A stretch of 56,871 nucleotides of DNA, from contig DXLP01000016.1 of assembly GCA_019414645.1 (NCBI GenBank), forward strand, positions 1-56,871. The letters run 5' to 3'. The notes under the pieces were generated by a model. It made no database searches and was not told where the DNA came from. It saw nothing but the letters and a program-made list of their open reading frames with translations. Of this stretch, positions 17,206 to 26,962 are shown piece by piece. Source of the DNA: Collinsella sp. (lineage in GTDB: Bacteria > Actinomycetota > Coriobacteriia > Coriobacteriales > Coriobacteriaceae). Positions within the stretch are counted from its first letter, which is position 1; every line of letters starts with the position of its first letter. The translations under genes were made by a program, and so were the position numbers.

Positions 17206-17239
17206 GTTGTAAATTTCACACCACACAGATTACGCGCAT

Positions 17240-17276
17240 AAATGGAGCCTGTTTTATGGAACAGGCTCCATTTTTT
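17240..17276 (+). terminator. rpsT rho-independent terminator
   Basis: A perfect 14-bp stem (17240-17253 with 17260-17273) and a 6-nt loop run into six T at 17271-17276. Confidence 0.93.
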
Positions 17277-17301
17277 GTACCGCTCGGGTAAGATAGTCCG
17301 C

Positions 17302-19113
17302 ATGGATACTTCAATTGACATTTCCCACATCCGCAACTTCTCGATTGTTGCGCACATCGACCATGGCAAGTCCACGATCAGTGACCGCATTCTCGAGCTC
17401 ACCCATACCGTCGACGAGCGCGACATGGAGTCGCAGCTGCTCGACACCATGGATATCGAGCGCGAGCGCGGCATCACGATCAAGTCCAATGCCGTTCGCG
17501 TGTCCTATGACGCCGACGATGGCGAGACGTATCAGTTCAATCTGATCGATACGCCGGGCCACGTGGACTTTACCTATGAGGTTTCGCGCTCGCTGGCAGC
17601 CTGTGAGGGCGCGGTGCTCGTTGTCGACGCCACGCAGGGCGTTGAGGCGCAGACCGTCTCTAACGCGACGCTCGCCATGAACGCCAATCTGGACATTGTG
17701 CCGGCCATCAACAAGATCGACCTGCCCTCGGCCCATCCCGACGAGGTCAAGACCGAGATCGAGGATGACCTGGCGATTCCCGCCGATGATGCCGTGTGCG
17801 TGTCGGGCAAGACCGGCGAGGGTATTCACGATCTGCTAGAGTCCATCGTCTTTTTGATCTCTCCGCCTAAGGGCGATGCAAATGCTCCGCTCAAAGCGCT
17901 CATTCTGGATTCGTACTTTGACGAGTATCGCGGCGTGGTGGCCACGGTGCGCGTCTTTGACGGCTCCATCAAAAAGGGCGATACCCTGCGCATGATGCAG
18001 GCAGAGGGCGACTTTTTGGTCGACGGCGTGGGTGTCAAGCGTCCTGCCGAGACCCCGGTTGACGCGCTGGCGGTTGGCGAGGTCGGCTACGTGGTCACGG
18101 GCCTGAAGGACCCCGAGGCCGTTCGCGTGGGCGACACCCTTACCTGGGCGTCGAACCCCTGCCCCGAGCCGCTTCCTGGTTACCGCGAGGCCAAGCCCAT
18201 GGTCTATACGGGCCTGTTCCCGATCGATAACAAGGACTACGAGAGCCTGCGTGACGCACTCGATAAGCTGCACGTCAACGACCCGTCGTTGGTGTGGGAG
18301 CCCGAGACCTCGGTGGCGCTCGGCTTTGGCTTCCGCGTGGGCTTCCTGGGCCTGCTGCACATGGAGGTCGTCAAGGAACGCCTGGAGCGCGAGTTCAACT
18401 TGGACCTCATTGCCACGAGCCCCTCGGTGGACTATCACGTCTACAAGACTGACGGCGAGATGATTGATGTCCGTAGTCCGCAGGATCTTCCCGAGGCCAC
18501 GCGCATCGAGCGTATCGAGGAACCCTACCTCAAGGCTAAGATCATCTGCCCGCCCGAGTATACGGGTGCCGTCATGCAGCTCGCTATCGAGCACCGTGGC
18601 ATTACAACCGACATGATCCATCTCACGAGCAAATCGGTCGAGATGCGCTTTGACATGCCGCTCGCCGAGCTCATCCTGGACTTCTTTGACCAGCTCAAGA
18701 GTCGTACCAAGGGCTATGCCTCGCTCGACTACGAGTTCAACGAGTACCGTCCCTCCGAGCTCGTGAAGCTCGATATCTTGCTTTCGGGCGACGAGGTGGA
18801 CGCGCTGTCGTTTATCGTCCATAAGGACAAGGCCTATGGCCTGGCCCGTGGTCTGTGCGACAAACTTAAGGAGATCATCCCGCGTCAGCTGTTCGAGGTT
18901 CCCATCCAGGGTGCTATCGGCAACAAAATCATCGCCCGTTCTACCGTCAAAGCGCGTCGCAAGGACGTTCTTGCTAAGTGCTACGGCGGCGATATCTCGC
19001 GTAAGCGCAAGCTGCTCGAGAAGCAGAAAGAGGGCAAGAAGCGCATGAAGGCCATCGGCTCGGTCGAGGTCCCGCAGGAGGCCTTTATGGCGATCCTCAA
19101 GGTGGACGAGTAG
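17302..19113 (+). CDS. lepA: elongation factor 4 (LepA)
   Basis: LepA is a ribosome-binding translational GTPase that aids back-translocation or initiation under stress. The 603-residue protein has the G1 motif AHIDHGKST at 17-25, [16 protein letters not shown], and the LepA-specific C-terminal domain with [17 protein letters not shown] near the end. ATG at 17302 was chosen; an in-frame ATG at 17242 would start inside the rpsT terminator. lepA followed by hemW is a conserved pair, here interrupted by dus. Confidence 0.97.
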   Translation: MDTSIDISHIRNFSIVAHIDHGKSTISDRILELTHTVDERDMESQLLDTMDIERERGITIKSNAVRVSYDADDGETYQFNLIDTPGHVDFTYEVSRSLAACEGAVLVVDATQGVEAQTVSNATLAMNANLDIVPAINKIDLPSAHPDEVKTEIEDDLAIPADDAVCVSGKTGEGIHDLLESIVFLISPPKGDANAPLKALILDSYFDEYRGVVATVRVFDGSIKKGDTLRMMQAEGDFLVDGVGVKRPAETPVDALAVGEVGYVVTGLKDPEAVRVGDTLTWASNPCPEPLPGYREAKPMVYTGLFPIDNKDYESLRDALDKLHVNDPSLVWEPETSVALGFGFRVGFLGLLHMEVVKERLEREFNLDLIATSPSVDYHVYKTDGEMIDVRSPQDLPEATRIERIEEPYLKAKIICPPEYTGAVMQLAIEHRGITTDMIHLTSKSVEMRFDMPLAELILDFFDQLKSRTKGYASLDYEFNEYRPSELVKLDILLSGDEVDALSFIVHKDKAYGLARGLCDKLKEIIPRQLFEVPIQGAIGNKIIARSTVKARRKDVLAKCYGGDISRKRKLLEKQKEGKKRMKAIGSVEVPQEAFMAILKVDE

Positions 19114-19117
19114 GTCT

Positions 19118-20161
19118 ATGGCGCTTTCCGAATACAGCAAGCGGCTGCTGGGCGCCTATGCCGAGCAGCCGTTCCTTATGGCTCCCATGGCGGGCGTAAC
19201 CGATCCCGCTTATCGCATCATGTGCCGCCGCCGCGGTGCCAATCTCGCCTATAGCGAGATGGTGAGCGTGGCGGGCCTTGCCTATGCCAGCAACAAGACC
19301 TGGCGCCTGGTGCTACCGGCCGACGAGGAGCAGCAGATTTGCGTGCAGCTCTTTGGCTCCAAGCCCGAGCAGTTTGCGAGTGCCGTCGCCGCCGTCGAGG
19401 AGCGTGTGGGCGATCGCCTGTCATTGATTGATATCAACATGGCCTGTCCGGCTCGCAAGGTCGTTACTAAGGGCGAAGGCTCGGCGCTTATGCGCACGCC
19501 CGACCTGGCCGAGAAGATTGTCGAGGCAGCGGTGGGCGCGGCGCATGTTCCCGTGACCGTGAAGATCCGCAAGGGTTTTTATGCCGAGGACCGCAACGCC
19601 GCAACGTTTGCCCAGATGCTTGAAGGGGCGGGCGCCTCTGCAGTTGCCGTGCACGGTCGTTGTGCCACGCAGCTCTACACCGGCCAGGCCGATTGGTCGG
19701 TTGTCGATGAGGTTGCCGACGCCGTCGAAATTCCCGTTATCGGTTCGGGCGATGTGTTCTGCGCCGAGGATGCCGCGGAGCATCTGCGCAGTTCTGGTGC
19801 CAGCGCGGTGTTTATCGCGCGCGGCATCTACGGCAATCCGTGGGTGTTCGGTGATGCTCGCGCCCTTGCGCTCGATGGCATGCCGGTGCCGGCGCGCAGC
19901 TCCGTTGAGCGCCTAGACGCCCTGCGTGAGCACCTAACGCTGACGCATGAGCTCCTGCCGCTCATGTCGCGTGCCCGTACGTACGCAAGCTGGTACTTAA
20001 AAGGCATGCCCCATGCCGCCGCTTGGCGTGCTCATGTGGTGCGCTGCTCCACGTACGAGGAGTTCATGGCGCTGGTCGATGAGATCGAGCGCGATGTGGT
20101 GGCCTGCGAGGCTGCCCTTGCCGCCGGCGAATCGGTGCCCCCTCATCCGCTGGGGGCTTAA
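19118..20161 (+). CDS. dusB: tRNA-dihydrouridine synthase (DusB-like)
   Basis: This FMN enzyme reduces uridine to dihydrouridine in the tRNA D-loop. The 347-residue TIM-barrel protein opens with PFLMAPMAGVTDPAYR, and the catalytic cysteine is Cys110 in INMACPARKV. MRTPDLAEKIVEA and HGRCATQLYTG fit DusB/Dus3-type bacterial enzymes. The gene starts 4 bp after lepA and ends 2 bp before hemW, so all three are co-transcribed. The exact target position in tRNA cannot be told from sequence. Confidence 0.92.
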   Translation: MALSEYSKRLLGAYAEQPFLMAPMAGVTDPAYRIMCRRRGANLAYSEMVSVAGLAYASNKTWRLVLPADEEQQICVQLFGSKPEQFASAVAAVEERVGDRLSLIDINMACPARKVVTKGEGSALMRTPDLAEKIVEAAVGAAHVPVTVKIRKGFYAEDRNAATFAQMLEGAGASAVAVHGRCATQLYTGQADWSVVDEVADAVEIPVIGSGDVFCAEDAAEHLRSSGASAVFIARGIYGNPWVFGDARALALDGMPVPARSSVERLDALREHLTLTHELLPLMSRARTYASWYLKGMPHAAAWRAHVVRCSTYEEFMALVDEIERDVVACEAALAAGESVPPHPLGA

Positions 20162-20163
20162 GG

Positions 20164-21396
20164 GTGGCCGTTACCGCGCTGTATGCGCACGTGCCGTTTT
20201 GCGCCCAAAAGTGCCGGTACTGCGACTTTGACTCACGCAGTTTTGCTCCGTGCGACCTGAGCGCTGCGCTCGATTTCTATTTTGAGCAGTTGTTCGCGCG
20301 TCTCGATGCTTTTGGCAAGGCTGGGGCCCTTGACCAGATCCGCACCGTCTATGTTGGCGGCGGTACGCCGTCGCTGGCGGGGGAGCGCCTGGTGGAGCTG
20401 GTGCGGCGTATTCGTGCGTGGTGCGCCCCCGTTGAGTTTACCTGCGAGGCCAATCCCGAGTCGCTGACCGCCGAGCTTGCTGCTGCGCTTGCCAAGGTTG
20501 GTGTCACACGCGTCTCTCTGGGCGTGCAAACCCTCGTCAATACTGAACTGGCTGCTATTGGCCGCATTCACGATGCCGATCGGGCGCTCGCCGCCATCGC
20601 GACGGTCAAGAACGCTGGGCTTGACGTGTCGTGCGACCTTATGTGCGGACTTCCCGGGCAGACCGCAGCGAGTTGGAAGCACACGCTCGATGGCGTGCTG
20701 GCGGCGGCTCCGCATCATGTGTCGGTCTACCCGCTTACGCTTGAGGAGGGGACGCCCCTTTATCGCATGGCGTGCCGCGACGAGTCGGTCGAGCCCGACG
20801 AGGATTTTCAAGCTTCGTGCATGGATGTGGCGCGTGAGCGTCTGGGTGCGGCCGGCTATCACCCGTATGAGGTGGCAAGCTATGCGCTCGACGGCCATGA
20901 GTGCGCCCATAACATTGCCTACTGGACCGGACGGGGCTACCTGGGCCTGGGTCGTTCTGCCGCGGGCATGCTCGACGCCGGGGATTTCGACCGTCTTGCA
21001 GGTTTGTTCCCCGGTGTTTCTTCTCGAGGCGTTGCGTACCGCGTGCGTCTGGTGCAACGTGACGATGACGCGACGGCGTTCGAGGCCGAATATCTCTCGC
21101 AGCGCGAGGCTGCGGCCGAAGACCTGATACTTGCTTGTCGCATGACGCGCGGTGTCGCGTCCGACCTTTTGGTTCGCGCGGCTCGTGTCGTCCCGGCCGA
21201 TGAGCTGGCAGCTGCCTGCGATCGCGCGCTCGAATTGGGTCTTGCCACTTGGGTGCCCGAGACGCTCGGAGTCCATGAGGGACCCTTCACTTCGGCAGAT
21301 GTCATCGCGGGCCATGTTCGAGCTCGTTTAGCGCCGACACACCTGGGCTGGCTCGATGGAAATGTTCTGTTCGAGCTGTTTTGGGATCTAGCTTAG
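20164..21396 (+). CDS. hemW: radical SAM heme chaperone HemW-like protein
   Basis: HemW is a radical-SAM family protein that binds heme for delivery; it is often misnamed oxygen-independent coproporphyrinogen oxidase. The 410-residue product has the cluster motif C-x3-C-x2-C (Cys13, Cys17, Cys20), YVGGGTPS and EANPESLT segments, and a C-terminal HemN-type domain. It lacks the fourth cysteine directly after the motif that HemN has, as expected for HemW. The start is GTG at 20164. In many Gram-positive bacteria hrcA-grpE-dnaK follow; here a membrane J-protein follows instead. Confidence 0.9.
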   Translation: MAVTALYAHVPFCAQKCRYCDFDSRSFAPCDLSAALDFYFEQLFARLDAFGKAGALDQIRTVYVGGGTPSLAGERLVELVRRIRAWCAPVEFTCEANPESLTAELAAALAKVGVTRVSLGVQTLVNTELAAIGRIHDADRALAAIATVKNAGLDVSCDLMCGLPGQTAASWKHTLDGVLAAAPHHVSVYPLTLEEGTPLYRMACRDESVEPDEDFQASCMDVARERLGAAGYHPYEVASYALDGHECAHNIAYWTGRGYLGLGRSAAGMLDAGDFDRLAGLFPGVSSRGVAYRVRLVQRDDDATAFEAEYLSQREAAAEDLILACRMTRGVASDLLVRAARVVPADELAAACDRALELGLATWVPETLGVHEGPFTSADVIAGHVRARLAPTHLGWLDGNVLFELFWDLA

Positions 21397-21454
21397 GTCG
21401 CTCGGGTAGAATTACCGAAATATATACGCTGCTGTGAGCAGGAGGTTGCCGTAC

Positions 21455-22558
21455 ATGGCGACGATGAACGAAAAAGATTACTACGAGATTCTCGGTGTCT
21501 CCAAGGACGCCACCTCGCGTGATATTCAAAAGGCCTTTCAGCAGAAGGCCCGTAAGCTCCATCCGGACGTCAATAAAGAGCCGGGTGCCGAGGAAAAGTT
21601 CAAAGAGGTTTCCGAGGCCTACGCTGTGCTTTCGGACGAGCAGAAGCGTGCGCGCTATGACGCCATGCGCTCGGGCAATCCCTTCGCCGGCGCTCCTACG
21701 GCTTCGCCTTATGGTGGCGGTTACGCCGGCGGCGCCGGGTACGGCAATCCCTTTGAGGGCGGCTTTCCCTTTGGTGGCGCCTGGGGCCAGCAGCGTCGTG
21801 GGCAGGCTGCCTATAATCCCGAGAACGGCGCCAACGTGGTCGTCGATATCAAACTCGACGCCAAGGAGGCCAAGGGCGGTACCCGCAAGACCGTCCGCTA
21901 CACGCGTTTCGATACGTGCGGACATTGCGGCGGCTCGGGTTCTGTCTCCTCCGAGCATGCCCATACCTGCCCAAGCTGTGGCGGCCGCGGCCACATCGAC
22001 GTCGACCTGTCCTTCCTGTTTGGTGCGGGCACGTTCCAGTCGGTCTGCCCCGAGTGCGGCGGTTCCGGTAAGGTCGTGGCCGACCCCTGCCCTGATTGCG
22101 GTGGCAGCGGTCGTACTCGCGTAACCTCCGAGCAGACGATTGAGTTTCCTGCCGGCACGCACGATGGCGACGAGGTCCGCATTAGCGGCATGGGTCATGC
22201 TGGCACCAACGGTGCCGCGGGCGGCGACCTGGTCGGCCGTGCCCATGTCGAGTCCGAGCGCTTGGAAGGCAAAGCTCGTACCGGTTTTTACCTGATGGGC
22301 ATCGTGGCGCCGTTTTTGGTACTCTCGGCCATCTCGGGCGTGTTCTCGGCCTTTGCTGTGATGTGCTTTATTCCGTTTACCATGGGCCTGTTCATGGTGC
22401 TTTCGGACGGCGTGCTTCATCGCAGCCTGCTGTGGTGGAAGCGCGGTGCGATGCAGTTTGCCAACGGTTTTGCCAATGGCTTCATGTTCGCGCTCGTGTC
22501 GGTTTGGTTCGCGAGCTGCTCGCAACGGGCCATGCTTTCGCCTTACGGAATGCAATAA
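21455..22558 (+). CDS. membrane-anchored DnaJ-family J-domain protein
   Basis: This 367-residue protein combines DnaJ and membrane modules. Residues 8-70 form a J domain with the HPD tripeptide at 36-38. A Gly/Phe/Tyr/Pro-rich linker spans 73-115. Four CxxCxGxG zinc-finger repeats lie at about 155-222, with part of the first substrate-binding beta domain on either side. From about 275 the DnaJ second domain is replaced by hydrophobic sequence with two or three predicted membrane helices (about 277-296, 298-318, 337-356). It should therefore present a J domain and zinc finger at the membrane, recruiting DnaK. ATG at 21455 follows GGAGG. A canonical DnaJ gene follows directly. Confidence 0.85.
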   Translation: MATMNEKDYYEILGVSKDATSRDIQKAFQQKARKLHPDVNKEPGAEEKFKEVSEAYAVLSDEQKRARYDAMRSGNPFAGAPTASPYGGGYAGGAGYGNPFEGGFPFGGAWGQQRRGQAAYNPENGANVVVDIKLDAKEAKGGTRKTVRYTRFDTCGHCGGSGSVSSEHAHTCPSCGGRGHIDVDLSFLFGAGTFQSVCPECGGSGKVVADPCPDCGGSGRTRVTSEQTIEFPAGTHDGDEVRISGMGHAGTNGAAGGDLVGRAHVESERLEGKARTGFYLMGIVAPFLVLSAISGVFSAFAVMCFIPFTMGLFMVLSDGVLHRSLLWWKRGAMQFANGFANGFMFALVSVWFASCSQRAMLSPYGMQ

Positions 22559-22639
22559 CATCAAACCCTCTGTTTGCGGTTGGCCCAGCTTGGGTATAGG
22601 ACGCACTGTGACAATAATGAAAGTCGGAAGGATTCGGTC

Positions 22640-23788
22640 GTGTCGGAAAATAGGGATTACTACGAGGTACTTGGCGTCGACAAGGATGCCGACGCGCGGA
22701 CGATTAAGCGCGCGTTTCTAAAGAAGGCCCGTACCGTACACCCGGACGTTTCGGACGACCCCGAGGCCGAGGCCAAGTTCAAGGAGCTCAACGAGGCCTA
22801 TTCCGTTCTTTCCGATGAGCAGAAGCGTGCTAACTACGACCGTTACGGCACTGCCGACGGCCCTGGTGGTTCGGGCTACGTCGATATCAACGATATCTTT
22901 GGTGGTATGGGCATGGACGACTTGTTCTCGTCGTTTTTTGGCGGCGGTGCCGGCGGTGGCGCCCGCAGCCGTCGCGAGCGTCGTCGCGGTCGTGACATGG
23001 CCATCTCGCTTTCGGTGACGCTCGAGGAGGCGGCGCTCGGCTGCAAAAAGACAATCAGCTATGACCGCTTTGCTCCTTGCGAGGACTGCAATGGCACCGG
23101 TAGGGCAGAGGGCGCACAGGAAAAGCAGTGCGGCCGCTGCCACGGCACGGGCTATGTCACGACGGTTCAGCGATCGTTTTTGGGCCAGGTTCAGTCTTCC
23201 TCGCCTTGCCCCGACTGCCATGGCGAGGGCACGGTTATCGACCATCCCTGCGAGACCTGCGATGGTCAGGGCCGCACGCCTTCGCATGAAAAGATTGACA
23301 TCGATATTCCCGCCGGCGTTTCGACCGGTCGACAGCTGCGTGTGAGCGGCTTTGGCGAGGCCGGTCTTCGCGGCGAGCCTTCGGGCGACTTGATTGTCAA
23401 CGTGCGCGTTGCCGACCATGAGCGCTTTAAGCGCAACGGTGACGACCTGTACCTGGTGAGCGATATCTCGATTGCGCAGGCTGCGCTCGGCTGCGAGATC
23501 GATGTCGAGGGCATTATGCCCGACGAGGTCGTTAAGGTGTGCGTCCCCGCCGGCGCCCAGTACGGCGACACCGTGAGCGTCAATAATTACGGCATGCCGC
23601 GCATTGGCGGTGGCGGTTCGCGTGGCCGCTTGATCGTGCAACTGCGCGTGGTCGTTCCCACCAATCTTTCCAATAAGCAGCGCGAGCTGCTCCGTGCTTT
23701 TGCCGATGAGATGGGCGATGACGTCGCTTCCGGTAAGAAGTCGGTGACCGACCGTATCAAGAGTGCCCTCGACGATATCCTCGATTAA
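22640..23788 (+). CDS. dnaJ: chaperone DnaJ
   Basis: DnaJ is the Hsp40 co-chaperone that delivers unfolded proteins to DnaK and stimulates its ATPase. The 382-residue protein has the full type I layout: J domain (about 5-68, HPD present), Gly/Phe region with FGGMGMDDLFSSFFGGG, a four-repeat zinc finger (CEDCNGTG, CGRCHGTG, CPDCHGEG, CETCDGQG), and both beta-sandwich substrate domains. GTG at 22640 follows AAGGA; the longer in-frame ATG at 22574 lacks a site. Neither dnaK, grpE nor hrcA lies nearby, so this is probably a second chromosomal dnaJ. Confidence 0.93.
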   Translation: MSENRDYYEVLGVDKDADARTIKRAFLKKARTVHPDVSDDPEAEAKFKELNEAYSVLSDEQKRANYDRYGTADGPGGSGYVDINDIFGGMGMDDLFSSFFGGGAGGGARSRRERRRGRDMAISLSVTLEEAALGCKKTISYDRFAPCEDCNGTGRAEGAQEKQCGRCHGTGYVTTVQRSFLGQVQSSSPCPDCHGEGTVIDHPCETCDGQGRTPSHEKIDIDIPAGVSTGRQLRVSGFGEAGLRGEPSGDLIVNVRVADHERFKRNGDDLYLVSDISIAQAALGCEIDVEGIMPDEVVKVCVPAGAQYGDTVSVNNYGMPRIGGGGSRGRLIVQLRVVVPTNLSNKQRELLRAFADEMGDDVASGKKSVTDRIKSALDDILD

Positions 23789-23797
23789 GGAGCCCGC

Positions 23798-25090
23798 GTG
23801 CTCGCACCCCATATTTCCGTCGTCAACCTCGGCTGCCGTGTCAACCGGGTTGAGTCTGACCGTATCACTGCCGATCTTATGCGCCTGGGTTTTGCTATGG
23901 TGGAGCCCCAGGATGCCGACCTGATCGTCATTAACACCTGTGCCGTTACGGGCGAGGCCGAGGCCAAGACCCGTAAGGCCGTCCGTCATGCGCTGGCCCA
24001 TCCAAATGAGCCCTATGTAGTCGTGACCGGATGCGTGGTCAATTTGCATCCCGAGGAGCTGTTGGAGCTTTCGGATCGCGTGATTGCCGAGCCGTCTAAG
24101 ATCGATGTCGCCGAACGTGTCTGCGATGTGCTGGGTGTCGAATCCGATAGTGTGGCCGCCTGCAGCGACAGCGATGTGGTCGACGCTCTGGGTCGCTCGC
24201 GTCTGGGTGTGAAGATCCAGGATGGCTGCAACCACCGTTGCACCTATTGCATCGTGTGGAAGGCCCGCGGTCCCGAGCGTTCCGTGCCCGTCGAGTCCGT
24301 GCTTGAGCAAGTTCGCGAGGCCCAGGAGGCCGGCGTGCCCGAGGTGGTGCTGACCGGTGTGAACCTGGGTGCCTACGATGGCAAGAGCGCGACCGACGAG
24401 CATGTCGAAATCGATGAGCTGCTCGAGGCCATCATGGAGCGCACGACTATTGCGCATGTGCGCATTTCCTCGGTCGAACCCATGGATATCTCTGAGCGCC
24501 TGCTTAAGGTTATGGCGCGCTATCCGCAGCGTATTGCCCCGTTTTTGCACCTGCCCGTACAGTCCGGCTGTACGGCGACGCTGCATCGCATGGGTCGTCC
24601 CTATAGTGCCGAGGCCTTTGAGGACACGGTGCGCATGATTCGCGCCATCCTGCCGCAGGCGTCTCTTTCGTGCGACGTCATCGTCGGTTTTCCTGGTGAG
24701 ACGGACGAGGAGTTCGAGGAGTCGCTGGCGCTGTGCCGCCGCGTGGGGTTCTCGCGTATGCACGTGTTCCGCTACAGTAAGCGTCCCGGTACCCTTGCTG
24801 CCGACATGCCCGACCAGGTGCCGCCCGAGGTTATGGCCGAGCGCAGCCGCCGTATGCGAGACGCGGCGCAGGAGCTCGCTATCGCCGACGCTCGTCGTCG
24901 CGTGGGCACCGTTGAGCGCGCCGTGCTCGAGTATGGTGACAACCTGACGCTCGGTTCGTTCCATCATGCCCGTCTTGACGATACCTGTGGACTTACAGCC
25001 CCGTGCCTGCTCGATGTTGCTATCATCGGAGTCGATGATTCCGGCTTGGTCCATGCGCGCAGGGAGGTCCATGGAAGCCTCGAAGATTAG
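23798..25090 (+). CDS. mtaB: tRNA t6A37 methylthiotransferase MtaB
   Basis: MtaB converts t6A37 to ms2t6A37 in tRNAs decoding ANN codons. It is a 430-residue MTTase with the N-terminal cluster cysteines Cys13, Cys48 and Cys79, the radical-SAM motif GCNHRCTYC (Cys144, 148, 151), and a C-terminal TRAM-like region. The start VVNLGCRVNRVESD and the conserved link downstream of dnaJ identify MtaB rather than MiaB or RimO, both of which are also in this window. GTG at 23798 follows AAGGAG. The last 20 bp overlap phoH. Confidence 0.93.
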   Translation: MLAPHISVVNLGCRVNRVESDRITADLMRLGFAMVEPQDADLIVINTCAVTGEAEAKTRKAVRHALAHPNEPYVVVTGCVVNLHPEELLELSDRVIAEPSKIDVAERVCDVLGVESDSVAACSDSDVVDALGRSRLGVKIQDGCNHRCTYCIVWKARGPERSVPVESVLEQVREAQEAGVPEVVLTGVNLGAYDGKSATDEHVEIDELLEAIMERTTIAHVRISSVEPMDISERLLKVMARYPQRIAPFLHLPVQSGCTATLHRMGRPYSAEAFEDTVRMIRAILPQASLSCDVIVGFPGETDEEFEESLALCRRVGFSRMHVFRYSKRPGTLAADMPDQVPPEVMAERSRRMRDAAQELAIADARRRVGTVERAVLEYGDNLTLGSFHHARLDDTCGLTAPCLLDVAIIGVDDSGLVHARREVHGSLED

Positions 25091-26057
25091 ACTTACCGTT
25101 CCCGAGGGAGTTGATCCCTCGCGTGTTTTGGGCGCCGGCGACGGCGTCCTTCGTGCGCTCGAGAGCTTGGTTCGCGCTCACGTGGTCGCCCGTGGCGATA
25201 GGATCTCCGTGAGCGGCGACCCGGACGAGGTCGAGCTCGTGGCTCGCTTTTTCGAACATGCTTTTCGCGAGGCGGCGGCCGGTCGTACCCTGTCTGCCGA
25301 CGATGTCTCGCGTTGCCTGGCCGTCTTGCGCGACGGCGAGCATGAGGCCACATCGCTTCGCGATGACGTGCTGCTTTCGTATCGCGGTCGCGTCATTCGT
25401 CCCAAGACGCTTGGGCAAAAGCGCTATGTGGATGCCATTCGCTCGCATACCATCACCTTTGGCTTGGGTCCTGCCGGTACCGGTAAGACCTATCTGGCCA
25501 TGGCGCTCGCCGTTGCCGCGCTCAAGCGCCATGAGGTGGGCCGTTTGATCTTGACGCGTCCGGTTGTCGAAGCAGGGGAGAACCTGGGCTTTTTGCCCGG
25601 CACCCTCGAGGAAAAGATCGATCCGTACATGCGCCCGCTCTACGATGCCCTTTTTGACATGATGGATCGTGAGCGCACCGATGAGCTTATGGAGCGCGGC
25701 GTGATCGAGATCGCCCCGCTCGCCTACATGCGCGGTCGTACGCTGAGCGATGCTTTCGTGGTGCTCGACGAGGCGCAAAATACCACGCCCGAGCAGATGA
25801 AGATGTTCCTGACACGCCTTGGATTCAACTCCAAGTTCGTGATTACCGGCGACCTCAGCCAGCGCGACCTGGTGGGTCGTCGTGGTGGCTTGGCGGATGT
25901 CGAGAAGATTTTGGGCCGTGTCGACGATGTGGCATTTTCTCACCTCGAGCGTGCCGACGTGGTGCGTCATGCCCTAGTGGGTTGTATCGTTGAGGCATAT
26001 GATGCTTATGATGACGTGCGTGAGCAACGCTCACGCGACCGAAAGGAGTCCCGTTGA
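25071..26057 (+). CDS. phoH: PhoH-like ATPase
   Basis: This is a 328-residue P-loop protein of the PhoH/YbeZ family, linked to RNA metabolism and ribosome maturation together with YbeY. Walker A is GPAGTGKT at 133-140 and Walker B is FVVLDEAQN; the family signature LTRPVVEAGENLGFLPG is present. The N-terminal 100 residues form a KH-like region. ATG at 25071 follows GGGAGG and lies inside the mtaB end; a longer in-frame start at 24966 is mtaB in another frame. The stop overlaps the ybeY TTG start (TTGA), giving strong coupling. Confidence 0.93.
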   Translation: MEASKIRLTVPEGVDPSRVLGAGDGVLRALESLVRAHVVARGDRISVSGDPDEVELVARFFEHAFREAAAGRTLSADDVSRCLAVLRDGEHEATSLRDDVLLSYRGRVIRPKTLGQKRYVDAIRSHTITFGLGPAGTGKTYLAMALAVAALKRHEVGRLILTRPVVEAGENLGFLPGTLEEKIDPYMRPLYDALFDMMDRERTDELMERGVIEIAPLAYMRGRTLSDAFVVLDEAQNTTPEQMKMFLTRLGFNSKFVITGDLSQRDLVGRRGGLADVEKILGRVDDVAFSHLERADVVRHALVGCIVEAYDAYDDVREQRSRDRKESR

Positions 26058-26563
26058 GTGTATTGATCAGCAACGATGCCGAGCTCGATACGCTGCTCGA
26101 TGCTCAGGAGGTGGAGCACATCTGCGAGGTCGTGCTTGCCGCCGAGGGCGTTGAGCGTGAAGTCGAGATTTCCCTTTCGTATGTCGACGAGGACGAGATG
26201 CACGAGCTCAACCACGAGTGGCGCGGTATCGACCGCACCACCGATGTGCTCTCGTTTGAGTGCGATTCGGCCTTTGACGATGACATTCCCGCCGATGAGA
26301 CGCTCGAGCTCGGCGATATCATCTTGGCCCCGCAGGTTATTGCCCGTCAGGCCCCCGGTTTTGGCAATAGCCCCGCTGACGAGTGCCGTCTGATGCTCGT
26401 TCACGGCATGCTGCACCTGCTGGGCTATGACCACATCGAGGACGACGAGGCCGAGGTTATGGAGGCCCGCGAGGACGCTATCCTGCGCGATCTGGCGCTC
26501 GAGCGCGGCGAGGATCCCAAACTGGTTCACGTCGGCCCCATCACCAATCATGCCCACGACTAG
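26054..26563 (+). CDS. ybeY: endoribonuclease YbeY
   Basis: YbeY is a zinc metalloprotein required for 16S rRNA 3' maturation and late ribosome quality control. The 169-residue product has the signature HGMLHLLGYDH with the three zinc histidines, and the preceding RTTDVLSFE and ELGDIILAP segments. The start is TTG at 26054, overlapping the phoH stop, with AAAGGAG 5 bp upstream. The gene order phoH-ybeY-dgkA-era-recO is the classic conserved cluster. Confidence 0.95.
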   Translation: MSVLISNDAELDTLLDAQEVEHICEVVLAAEGVEREVEISLSYVDEDEMHELNHEWRGIDRTTDVLSFECDSAFDDDIPADETLELGDIILAPQVIARQAPGFGNSPADECRLMLVHGMLHLLGYDHIEDDEAEVMEAREDAILRDLALERGEDPKLVHVGPITNHAHD

Positions 26564-26572
26564 GAGCCGTTT

Positions 26573-26950
26573 ATGATTCCCGGATCGAACAAGGACCATC
26601 CGTCCTTTTTAAAGTCGTTCTCCTACGCCATGGAGGGCTTCGTCACCGCCGTCAAGACCGAGCGCAACATTAAGGTCATGCTCGTGGCGGGCGTGTGCAC
26701 CGTCATTGCCGGCTGCATCGTGGGGCTCGACATTGCCGAGTGGGCCACGATTATCATCTGCTGCGGCCTGGTGATTCACGGCGAGCTGTGCAATACCGCC
26801 ATGGAGGCCATTGTCGATCTGGCGACCCAGGAGCTCCATCCGCTGGCAAAACGCGCCAAGGACATCGCCGCCGCCTCTGTATACGTTCTTTCCATCACCG
26901 CCGCGATTGTGGGCGTGCTGGTATTTGCCCACGCGCTCGGCTTTATTTAG
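26573..26950 (+). CDS. dgkA: diacylglycerol/undecaprenol kinase family protein
   Basis: This 125-residue integral membrane protein has three hydrophobic helices and the family motif ELCNTAMEAIVDLAT, in which Glu and Asn bind Mg-ATP. In Gram-positive bacteria such proteins phosphorylate undecaprenol, recycling the cell-wall lipid carrier, rather than diacylglycerol; which applies here is inferred from lineage. ATG at 26573 follows AGGAG. It is cotranscribed between ybeY and era. Confidence 0.93.
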   Translation: MIPGSNKDHPSFLKSFSYAMEGFVTAVKTERNIKVMLVAGVCTVIAGCIVGLDIAEWATIIICCGLVIHGELCNTAMEAIVDLATQELHPLAKRAKDIAAASVYVLSITAAIVGVLVFAHALGFI

Positions 26951-26962
26951 AAAGGGATTCCC

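Noticed and set aside
20164..21396. HemN (oxygen-independent coproporphyrinogen oxidase) for the hemW gene
   Set aside because: The cluster motif is C-x3-C-x2-C without the additional cysteine of HemN, and the lepA-linked position is that of HemW.
22718..25072. 784-residue frame antisense to dnaJ-mtaB
   Set aside because: It crosses the dnaJ-mtaB junction and has no recognisable domain. GC-rich codon bias leaves the antisense frame open.
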